Below are positions 7,016 through 13,347 of a stretch of DNA of 25,675 bases, piece after piece. Position 1 is the stretch's first letter. Each line of letters opens with the position of its first letter. The stretch lies in the NCBI GenBank assembly GCA_018396565.1, contig JAGTQO010000008.1:3847-29521 (forward strand), in the 5' to 3' direction. The position numbers and the translations under genes are program-made. Under the pieces are notes generated by a model. It saw only the letters and a list, made by a program, of their open reading frames with translations, was not told the DNA's origin and ran no database searches. The stretch comes from Candidatus Bathyarchaeota archaeon (lineage in GTDB: Archaea; Thermoproteota; Bathyarchaeia; 40CM-2-53-6; RBG-13-38-9).

Positions 7016-7525
7016 ATGAATGTATCCGAGATCTTCGGAGGAAGAGTGAGGGGGGCCATCCTCAAAACCTTAGGCCAGTCAGTCAGCCCCCTCACAGCTA
7101 ACCGGATTGCCCGCATAAACAACCTAGACCCAGCCACCACATACCGGCAGTTGAAGGCTCTAGCGGAGACCGGTTTGGTGAAGATCGTACCCTGGAAGAG
7201 GAGGCAGACCGCTTACATGTTGGTCGAGGGTGAGGTGGGTCAGGCCATACATCAGCTAGTCGAAGCAGCAGAAGCGCCAGTCCTCGAAGGTAAGCCACTC
7301 ACCACCAAACATAGAGGCTACCAACTGATCAATGTCGCTAAATCTCGCAAAGCAGCTGAAGAGATATTCAGAAAGGACATATCATCTCTCAGACCCTACA
7401 ATGAGGAGGTTACCTCCCCATCGAGAACAAAAGAAGAATTGGAGGCCCTGGCGATGTTGGCGAAGAAAAGGTTTGAGGAGAACTTCAAAAAGGTCGGAGA
7501 AAGAGCATACCGCATGAGACTGTGA
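7016..7525 (+). CDS. Winged-helix transcription regulator, probable antitoxin partner
   Basis: 169 residues. The first 75 form a winged helix of MarR/ArsR type: RGAILKTLGQSVSPLTANRI, then the recognition helix PATTYRQLKALAETGLVKIV and a wing with the basic PWKRRQTAYML. The remainder is helical and charged, ending RFEENFKKVGERAYRMRL, suited to partner binding. Its stop is six bases before the start of a nucleotidyltransferase gene, so the pair forms an operon. In archaea and bacteria a winged-helix protein followed by a minimal nucleotidyltransferase is the layout of AbiE-like toxin-antitoxin modules, and I infer an antitoxin or autoregulator here. A general regulator of the neighbouring enzyme is the alternative. 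Confidence 0.7.
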   Translation: MNVSEIFGGRVRGAILKTLGQSVSPLTANRIARINNLDPATTYRQLKALAETGLVKIVPWKRRQTAYMLVEGEVGQAIHQLVEAAEAPVLEGKPLTTKHRGYQLINVAKSRKAAEEIFRKDISSLRPYNEEVTSPSRTKEELEALAMLAKKRFEENFKKVGERAYRMRL

Positions 7526-7531
7526 GAAGCC

Positions 7532-8188
7532 ATGCCGCATAAAGCGAAAACTGTTCGGCGCCACCCTCAAAGAACTTATCCCTACAGGTTTGGAAAGGCG
7601 TCCAGACCTCCATCAAAACGCAGAGAAGGTGAACGTCAAGTTGAGGCTCCGAAAATTGAATGGGAAGCGATTGGAAGGGAACCCAGCGAGTTTAAACGGA
7701 AACTTCTCGCCGTAGGCTACCTCACCGATAGGCTGGCTCGGCAAGGGGTGGAGACCTACTTAGTGGGAGGGGGGGCGGTGGAAGTCTATACTTCAGGCCA
7801 GTTCATTACCGGAGACATAGACCTAGTAGTATCAGACAGAGAGAAAGCCGTAAAACTACTTAAGAGCCTAGGATTCAGGCAAGTCAGCAGGACTTGGATC
7901 AACCTTGACCTAAACATGGCCATAGACATAGTGGGCTCGAACCTCTCTGGCTCCAAAGAAAAGATCCGAACCGTCGAGCTGGCAGGGCTCACCATCAACC
8001 TGGAAGGGGTTGAAGATCTGATAGTGAAGAGGCTCTACAGCTACAAGTTCTGGAGGCAGAAAATAGACCTGGATCAAGCAGTAGTATTGTTGAAAAATTA
8101 TGAGGACATCGATACGGAGTATCTGAGGAGGAAGGCTGCAGAACAACAGGTGATAGACACCCTTGAACAGATATCGAGATTAAACTAG
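7532..8188 (+). CDS. Nucleotidyltransferase-fold protein, candidate toxin
   Basis: 218 residues. A basic, proline-rich leader (1-35, several Arg and Lys) precedes a pol-beta-type nucleotidyltransferase core. The catalytic signature is clear: YLVGGGAVEVY (Gly79-81), then TGDIDLVV with Asp95 and Asp97, and a third acidic residue, Asp132, in MAIDIVG. The C-terminal part, EDLIVKRLYSYKFWRQKIDL, resembles the AbiEii and DUF6036-like group, with a Lys and charged helix that bind nucleotide. AbiEii-type toxins transfer nucleotides to tRNA or other targets. It follows the winged-helix gene by six bases with no separate promoter. The basic leader is unusual and might bind RNA; alternatively translation starts further in. 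Toxin function is inferred from family and context only. Confidence 0.72.
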   Translation: MPHKAKTVRRHPQRTYPYRFGKASRPPSKRREGERQVEAPKIEWEAIGREPSEFKRKLLAVGYLTDRLARQGVETYLVGGGAVEVYTSGQFITGDIDLVVSDREKAVKLLKSLGFRQVSRTWINLDLNMAIDIVGSNLSGSKEKIRTVELAGLTINLEGVEDLIVKRLYSYKFWRQKIDLDQAVVLLKNYEDIDTEYLRRKAAEQQVIDTLEQISRLN

Positions 8189-8277
8189 TTTTCTAAGGCT
8201 TCAAGCCACAGATATATTTAGAAGAATTCTATGTTCTAAACTAGAAAAACTTATAATATTTACCAATAATTAAAGAG

Positions 8278-8638
8278 TTAGCTATCAGCTTTGAGATTGG
8301 ATGCGATGTGATTTAATCTCTGAATTCGTATGAATAACATTTGTTTCTCATTCTTACTGTGTTCCCATCTTGAACTCACTATGTCCTCCATAGTTGCCTT
8401 GAAGAGTCTAATAGCAACTCCTTTGGGAAGTGGTATTCGCCAACCATCTCAGGCAACATCCAATAACTTATCAAGTCGCCACATCGCCATGGACTTGGAC
8501 TGAATAGATTCCGGCATATTTTCTGTCTTGGCCGTCGACCCTAAGCCCGGCAACAATCCTCTCAGTATTGTAGGCCAGGTCAAAAGGATTATAAGGTTTG
8601 GTCTCCGGTGTCAGGAACCTGACGTAACCATCCACCAT
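8278..8638 (-). pseudogene. Remnant of a radical SAM gene
   Basis: On the minus strand from about 8638 one frame gives MVDGYVRFLTPETKPYNPFD, then LAYNTERIVAGLRVDG and YAGIYSVQVHGDVAT, followed by two stops (8468-8473) and then VIGCCLRW. This order fits the N-terminus of an archaeal radical SAM family in which an NPFDLAY-TE block precedes the CxxxCxxC cluster; here the cluster is reduced to GCCLRW. After one or more frame changes there are further plausible pieces (LPEMVGEYHFPK, then RLFKATMEDIVSSRWEHSK to a TAA at 8278-8280). Most of the gene is missing. The radical SAM assignment rests on the degenerate cluster and the preceding block and is moderate. Confidence 0.5.
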
Positions 8639-8811
8639 AACCGAGCCGGCTAACTACACCACCTAAGTCGGCTGGACACGAACCCAACTATTACATGAAC
8701 AGAAAGATTTATTCAACTTAACCTCTTGAACCTGACTCTCACTGGAACGGCCGTTCCACAGGATTCCTTATTTGACAGTAAAATCGAAGTAATAACTTCG
8801 TGATTTGGAAA
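8639..8811 (+). promoter_or_regulatory. Leader region of the secreted helical protein with two palindromes
   Basis: A perfect 16-bp palindrome, TGGAACGGCCGTTCCA, stands at 8743-8758, and a hairpin of CGAAGT (8785-8790) with ACTTCG (8795-8800) around an AATA loop lies just before the start codon. TATA-like stretches occur at 8704-8714 and 8766-8773. The palindrome could be an operator and the hairpin a control on translation; both roles are inferred. Confidence 0.5.
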
Positions 8812-9714
8812 ATGTCTATTGGAAAGAGAATATTCAGCCTCTTCATCATAGTCCTGGTCTTGACGGTCTGTGTAAGTCCTATTCTAGGGTTGCAGGAGAA
8901 CCAAGACCGGACCAGGGCGAGAATATTCATGGAGGTAGCCGAGAAGGCAAGAAGCATCGCAGTTGAACTTATCGATAGGGCAAGAGCCTCTGGAGAAGAT
9001 ATGGCGGTTAGAGTGCGACTCATCGATGAAGGCAATGAACTATTGAGCAAGACCAGGGAGGCTTACGATAAGGGCGAATATGATAAGGCAGCAGCCGATG
9101 CTAGACTGGCCCAATTCAAGTATAGGGAGGCTATGAGAGGGCTAGGACCCATAAGCCCCCTCGTTGACGGAAATATCAGGGTGAGACTCATCGAGGCGAT
9201 TCAAAGGGCTAGAACAAGGATTGCCAGGGTAAGGGATGCTCTCAGAGAATCGATGGGAGTCAGCGAAGCATTGAGGGGCGAGATATCTGGGAAACTCGAT
9301 GAAGCCGAGAGGATACTCAACGAAGCTGAATCAGCCATAAGGTCAAGTGTTGAAAGCGCCTCCGAGGCTGCCAGGAAGCTTGCCCAGGCTGAGAGGACCC
9401 TGAGTGAAGCCTTCACCCTCCTGAAGAAGGCGCCTCAGGAGCCTAACAGGCGAAGGGTCGAAGCCTCCCTCAGAAGGCTAGAACAGGAAATCCTCAGACT
9501 CAGAGCATGGGTCGAGAGGCTTGAGAGGAGAGGTGTGAGGGTTGAGCGTCTAGGCGAGATCCAGAATCTTCTGGAGAAGGCAGAGAATCTTGTACACGGC
9601 GCCAAGTTGAAAGTGGATGGTGGAGACCTCGCCGGAGCCCTGGCCGACATGATGGAGGCAGAGGCCACCATTAAGCGTACACTCAACCTGATAAGGGGCC
9701 AAGCCTTCAAGTGA
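8812..9714 (+). CDS. Secreted helical (coiled-coil-like) protein of unknown function
   Basis: 300 residues from ATG 8812. A typical signal peptide (KRIFSLFIIVLVLTVCVSPI, cleavage likely near residue 26-30) is followed by an entirely helical, Ala/Glu/Arg-rich chain. It contains recurring units of 35-45 residues such as SIAVELIDRARASGEDMAVR, EAYDKGEYDKAAADARLAQF and LEKAENLVHGAKLKVDGGDL, which look like TPR-like or spectrin-like helical hairpins. There is no membrane anchor at the C-terminus, so the product is probably released or held by a partner outside the cell. A GTG at 8800 is an alternative start that lies at the end of the leader hairpin. It overlaps the last eight bases of the convergent membrane-bound regulator gene. 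I do not recognise a named family. Confidence 0.75.
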   Translation: MSIGKRIFSLFIIVLVLTVCVSPILGLQENQDRTRARIFMEVAEKARSIAVELIDRARASGEDMAVRVRLIDEGNELLSKTREAYDKGEYDKAAADARLAQFKYREAMRGLGPISPLVDGNIRVRLIEAIQRARTRIARVRDALRESMGVSEALRGEISGKLDEAERILNEAESAIRSSVESASEAARKLAQAERTLSEAFTLLKKAPQEPNRRRVEASLRRLEQEILRLRAWVERLERRGVRVERLGEIQNLLEKAENLVHGAKLKVDGGDLAGALADMMEAEATIKRTLNLIRGQAFK

Positions 9715-10567
9715 CTGCAACCTCATTCTGTATGCCGACCCTCCTCAACCTGAGATAACCCATCCTCTCCAACCTCCTAACCCTCCTCCACAGACTCGTC
9801 TTCGGCAGACCCAACTCGTCCCTGATCTCAGACTCAAAAACCTTACCACCCCTAGACCTTATGAATTCCAAGATTCGATGGTCCAACGGAGATAAGTCAC
9901 CACCCCCAGATCGCCTTACGCGCCTCATGTAGAGCGCAGCCAAAACGATGGCTAGGACACCAAAAGAAACAATTGGAGCAATATCAAGAATGCGAGGAAA
10001 CTCACCAGTTGATGACGGTGTGAATGTTGATGGAGCCTTACCGGTTGCAGGCAGCGGCATCACATAGCTTACCTCCCAAGACCCTTGAGCCAGATTCAGG
10101 ACAGGACTGCTCCCCCTAGCCTCTATTGAGTTCGGTAGAGAGCTCAAGTATATCACTGTAGAATTTTCAGGCAGTTGGACTATACCTTGAACCGGAAGGT
10201 CTAACCTCAAAGTCCAGACAGGCCCCTCCTTCAAAGTCAAGGAAGACGTATCATACTCCAGCAGAATCATCTCCTCTCCTAAAGTGTATATTAGCAGATT
10301 ATCCTCCAACTGCTCATACTGAACCAGCCGACCAGCACCATCTGTAACTATGATGTTTCCAGAGTCCTTCGGGATTGGGACCGCTACCGACGAGGTTAAT
10401 GAATTCGTTTGGAGACGGATCCTTAGATGGGCCAACCCATCCCCATACACCGTCACCTCAAACCGAACAGCCCCATATGAATCTCCAGCTGAGACATAAC
10501 ATAAACTGAATATTATGATTGTAAAGGCGGATGGAACCCATGTTTTCCATGATATGTGTCTACACAT
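9707..10567 (-). CDS. Membrane-anchored winged-helix regulator with extracytoplasmic domain
   Basis: 286 residues. An N-terminal hydrophobic segment (residues about 10-27) acts as signal or anchor, then a beta-rich outside domain of about 160 residues (AVRFEVTVYGDGLAHLRIRL onward), a Pro/Thr/Ser linker (173-190), one membrane helix (195-215, IVSFGVLAIVLAALYM), a basic stop-transfer RRVRR, and a cytoplasmic C-terminal winged helix: LSPLDHRILEFIRSRGGKVF, SEIRDELGLPKTSLWRRVRR and LERMGYLRLRR. This layout, known from archaeal proteins with DUF7343-like HTH domains, suggests a one-component sensor that reads an outside signal and binds DNA inside. It is tail-to-tail with the secreted helical protein, which could be its ligand or target. 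It follows the broken radical SAM gene by 27 bases on the same strand. Confidence 0.8.
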   Translation of the reverse strand: MCRHISWKTWVPSAFTIIIFSLCYVSAGDSYGAVRFEVTVYGDGLAHLRIRLQTNSLTSSVAVPIPKDSGNIIVTDGAGRLVQYEQLEDNLLIYTLGEEMILLEYDTSSLTLKEGPVWTLRLDLPVQGIVQLPENSTVIYLSSLPNSIEARGSSPVLNLAQGSWEVSYVMPLPATGKAPSTFTPSSTGEFPRILDIAPIVSFGVLAIVLAALYMRRVRRSGGGDLSPLDHRILEFIRSRGGKVFESEIRDELGLPKTSLWRRVRRLERMGYLRLRRVGIQNEVAVT

Positions 10568-10594
10568 AGGTCCGGGGCCACCACAAACTACTCT

Positions 10595-11606
10595 TTACAA
10601 ATGTTCATAGAATTCTTTAGGTTCAAGCTCCTTGAAGCCAGCATTTGAATTTACAAGGTGCCTCCTAATGTCCAGGCATAGGTGACATTTAGATATGTAC
10701 CCACGCATATCCTCCTCATAACCATATTCTCTAACCGCAAACTCGTAGAGGCTCCCCAAATTCTTCAGCAACATTCCAATTATAGGCCTCTCCTCCAAAT
10801 CAATTCCTTCGAGTCGATATTCCTCCCATCGCCCAGAGAGATTCCACCACAGTACCCCGTTATATAGTTGCAGTAATTATCGATGTGCATGTGCCAACCC
10901 CTCGACAAATCCCCATGACACCTCTCACCAAAATATTTTTTCGCAGGATACTTTCGGTACAGGTCGGCGAGCCGATAAACCGTCCTACCTATAGGTAGGA
11001 GATCCACCCTTCCATACACTCCATGCAGACCAGCTAACCTCAGATAATCATCGAAACGTGGAGATCGAGCCAAACCCAGATCCTTGAACTCTTCATAGAA
11101 AACTTCCTGATATATGATCACATTGTTGGGGAAACCTCCCTGCCTATTCTGATGGCTCTATCAGTCCTCTCGAAAGGAACCCATTCAACTGTGAAAGGGT
11201 TGACACTCACCAGCACACCATGTAAACCTGCATCCCTCAACTCTCTGAATCTATCCCTGGTCACATCATCCTCGAAACACCAGAAAGCATTCGTCTCAAC
11301 GAAGATCGATGGAATATCGAGTTCATGCGCCAACTTAACAGCCTCAAGCAGTAGGTTGAAGTTTAGAAAGGGCTCCCCACCGGTAAAATGTAAACCATAA
11401 TTCATACTTATCCTACCAGAGCCTGCTGGACTTCCAACTATTCTACTGGCTAACTCTGTCAAAATCAGCTTCAAATCACTCTTAGAGATCCAATCACCCC
11501 GCCAGAGCGGTGAGCAAGCATACATGCAATGCCTACACTCACCGGTACACCTGTAGGACAAGAATACGCCGCCTGAAACAGGCTCATCCACATAAAATCT
11601 ATCCAT
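10595..11606 (-). pseudogene. Radical SAM protein broken by two single-base losses
   Basis: From ATG 11606, with a GGTGGGG upstream and a TATA-like TTTATATTT near 11655, the frame reads MDRFYVDEPVSGGVFLSYRC and CTGECRHC, the radical SAM CxxxCxxC, then YGLHFTGGEPFLNFNLLLEA and IPSIFVETNAFWCFEDD. Near 11121-11130 the frame changes; restoring one T to GTTTCCCC joins it to NNVIIYQEVFYEEFKD and continues to RGWHMHIDNYCNYITGYCGG. Near 10805-10812 a second change, restored by one A in CGAAGG, gives DSKGIDLEERPIIGMLLKNL and KCHLCLDIRRHLV to the stop at 10595. Joined length is about 337 residues. The C-terminal Cys residues suggest auxiliary Fe-S binding. The family is a recognisable archaeal radical SAM group of unknown reaction. 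An extra in-frame TTG at 11651 exists. Confidence 0.85.
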
Positions 11607-11651
11607 CCTTAAACCCCACCCAAAATCATCAGAGAGCAAAATACATCTCAA

Positions 11652-11854
11652 ATATAAACTAAGAAAGACCTCCTACATATCTTCCTTTCAGAGTCTAATG
11701 AATAATCCTTACACTCACTATTTCCGGCCGAAAACCGGAGCCACCCGCATCCATCCATAAGTTAAGCTAATAAGATTCATAAAGGTCATAAAACTTCTAG
11801 AAACAAGAACGTTAACTTAAACCTGCAAGAATACAACACTAAGGTTATCAGGTT
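11652..11854. other. Intergenic region upstream of the tRNA gene
   Basis: No coding frame is supported. A short hairpin, TCCGG (11723-11727) with CCGGA (11735-11739) around a seven-base loop, and an AT-rich TTAACTTAAA near 11811-11820, a possible tRNA promoter, are the only features I see. Confidence 0.4.
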
Positions 11855-11962
11855 GGGCCCGTAGCTCAGCATGGACAGAGCGGTAGGCAACAAAAGGCCG
11901 AACCTCCTAACCATGCTGGAGAGAGCTAAAGGTCCGGGGTTCAAATCCCCGCGGGCCCGCCA
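11855..11962 (+). tRNA. tRNA-Arg(CCU) with two introns (16 and 14 nt) and encoded CCA
   Basis: Acceptor GGGCCCG (11855-11861) pairs with CGGGCCC (11952-11958), followed by G and CCA. The D arm is GCTC-AGCATGGACA-GAGC (11864-11881) with GG at 18-19; the T arm is CGGGG-TTCAAAT-CCCCG (11935-11951). The middle is too long by 30 bases. Removing 11887-11902 and 11910-11923 leaves GTAGC-CTCCTAA-GCTAA: a seven-base loop with U33, anticodon CCU, purine 37, and four paired stem positions plus a G27-A43 mismatch. The mature length is 78 with CCA. Intron 1 (position 30/31) has a bulge-helix-bulge with central helix CGGT/GCCG and bulges AGG and AAC. Intron 2 (37/38) has central helix CTCC/GGAG with three-base bulges TAA and AGA. 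The outer arms match archaeal tRNA-Arg. An integrase remnant follows. Confidence 0.88.
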
Positions 11963-12028
11963 CAAAAATACCGCTGAAAATGGGCTCAAAATTATATAGG
12001 AGTCCTGAACAGTTACTATTGAGCAAGG

Positions 12029-12359
12029 TTGCCTGCTGGCAGGAAACGGAAAGATCTAACGTTACTGAATGGTAAGACTACCAAGATGTTTCTTGAGGCG
12101 ATCAAGAGCCCTGTTACACGCGAGATCTACAAACGCAGACTCGCAACTTTTCTGGAATATGTCAGAATGGACGTTGACAGTTTTGTCAGCAAAGCAAAAG
12201 CTCGACCTTCATGGGCTCAGGGAAAGATTCTGACCTATCTTCTGAAGGAGAAAGAGAGCACTCAGGAAGGAGATTGAGCCCAGTACGGTTGACAATGTGA
12301 AGCCTGTAAAGCTCCTCCCCCATCTCTCCTCAGAACTTCAAACCAAAATCTTTTTTTAA
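12029..12359 (+). pseudogene. Tyrosine recombinase (integrase) N-terminal remnant
   Basis: From TTG 12029 the frame gives KMFLEAIKSPVTREIYKRRL, ATFLEYVRMDVDSFVSKAKA and KILTYLLKEKE, which is the SAM-like core-binding domain of archaeal tyrosine integrases. Around 12254 the frame changes by +1, giving RALRKEIEPSTVDNVKPVKL, the next helix of the same domain, and soon ends at TAA 12357-12359. The catalytic domain with its Arg, His and Tyr is absent. A TATA-like TTATATA at 11991-11997 stands upstream. Its position 66 bases after a tRNA gene is typical of an element integrated at a tRNA 3' end. I see no second copy of the tRNA 3' end in the window, so no att pair can be claimed. Confidence 0.7.
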
Positions 12360-12407
12360 GGTGACATTCAAATGACGTGAATATCGACCCTGAGGGAGGT
12401 GATGTAA

Positions 12408-12842
12408 ATGTCTGTGGATAGAATGAAGTTGATTGTACGCGATGCTCATGATGCTCTCATGAAGGGTGATGTTGAGAAGTTTGTTTCGCTATGTTCTGAG
12501 GATGTGACCTACATCGATCCAGCAGGTGAATTCAAAGGTTTAGACCAGATAAGGCGATGGAGTAAGTGGCTTTATGGCTGGTTTCCTAAATTGACATTTA
12601 AGGAGACTGGGTTAATAGTGGAGGAGAACAAATTAGTCCACGAATACGTTTTTGAAGGAACAACTAAGGACGGCTTAACCGCAAGATTTCCAGGCGTAGC
12701 CATATACGAGTTTAAGGATGAAAAGATTCAACAGATAAGAAACTTTTATGATGTCTTGACAATAGCCAAGCAAGTGGCGAAAGGCGTAGCAAAGATATCT
12801 GTAAGCTCAATTGACAAAACGTTTAGGAAGGATTTATTGTAA
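12408..12842 (+). CDS. NTF2-like / SnoaL-like domain protein
   Basis: 144 residues of cone-shaped NTF2 fold: helix RDAHDALMKGDVEKFVSLCS, strand EDVTYIDPAGEFKGLDQI, a helix leading to WFPKLTFKETGLIVEENKLV, and strands HEYVFEGTTKDG, FPGVAIYEFKDEKIQQIRNF. The fold serves enzymes such as ester cyclases and isomerases, and binding proteins; the polar cavity residues Asp and His cannot be assigned to a reaction. Translation start is well fixed: GGAGGTGAT ends four bases before ATG 12408. The T-rich TTTTTTTAAGG at 12351-12361 may be the promoter. No neighbour suggests a pathway. Confidence 0.8.
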   Translation: MSVDRMKLIVRDAHDALMKGDVEKFVSLCSEDVTYIDPAGEFKGLDQIRRWSKWLYGWFPKLTFKETGLIVEENKLVHEYVFEGTTKDGLTARFPGVAIYEFKDEKIQQIRNFYDVLTIAKQVAKGVAKISVSSIDKTFRKDLL

Positions 12843-13011
12843 AGAATGTTGTTATAAATCATTATTTGACCTGCTGCGTAAATAGGAGGCTATAGAGGAG
12901 AGATGCATTACTGACGAGAAATAAGAATAGGGCATTAAGAAGCTATGAGGTGAAATAAGAACTCTAAGAATCTCGCCCCTAAGCCCCCATAAACCGATGA
13001 TAGGCGATCGA
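12843..13011. other. Intergenic gap without recognisable features
   Basis: No supported frame, hairpin or repeat; it separates the NTF2-like gene from the convergent PIN remnant. Confidence 0.4.
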
Positions 13012-13345
13012 TCATAGTGAAATTATTGGAATCTTCAGATCCTCTACTATTTTGAGCTGCTGTTTGTCCAATGTTGCTAATGGGAGTCTCTTCTGGATTG
13101 AAAGTGCCAGATAGAGGGAATCGTACACAGTTATCTTATGGTGGATCGCTATCTCCATAGCTGTCTCAAGAAGTTGCTCCTCAGGGTGAAATATCAGGTT
13201 CCCTGAAGAGAGCTCCCTCAAGGCTGCAAACTTCGCTTCCACATCATGATCGTCGATCAGCCCCTCATGTAGACCTTCCAGATGGCGTTGGCAGCCTCCT
13301 TTACGGCATGATCAATGGTGTGTACCCACTTCAAGTGGTCAGTTA
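13012..13345 (-). pseudogene. Truncated and frameshifted VapC-like PIN domain
   Basis: The minus strand gives HTIDHAVKEAANAIWKVYMR (from about 13320), then a frame change at AGGGGCTGA near 13260, where one extra G would restore GLIDDHDVEAKFAALRELSS and the rest, through ITVYDSLYLALSIQKRLPLA and TLDKQQLKIVEDLKIPIISL. The EAANAIWK helix with its Glu and the YDSLYLA and TLDKQQ acidic sites are those of a PIN toxin, but the N-terminal 30-35 residues carrying the first Asp are missing. The homologous reading stops within a few bases of the stop codon of the surface-protein gene at 13348, so the break is probably a recombination joint. No antitoxin gene is attached. Non-functional as a nuclease in this form. 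Confidence 0.72.
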
Positions 13346-13347
13346 TA

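Noticed and set aside
11786..11989. A 67-residue minus-strand frame containing an ARGDLNPGP-like stretch
   Set aside because: It lies across the tRNA gene; this peptide is a common artefact of translating tRNA sequence.
12351..12357. Run of seven T as a transcription terminator for the tRNA/integrase unit
   Set aside because: It is followed by AAGG and stands about 54 bases before a well-positioned start codon, so it may equally be the promoter of the NTF2-like gene; I could not decide.
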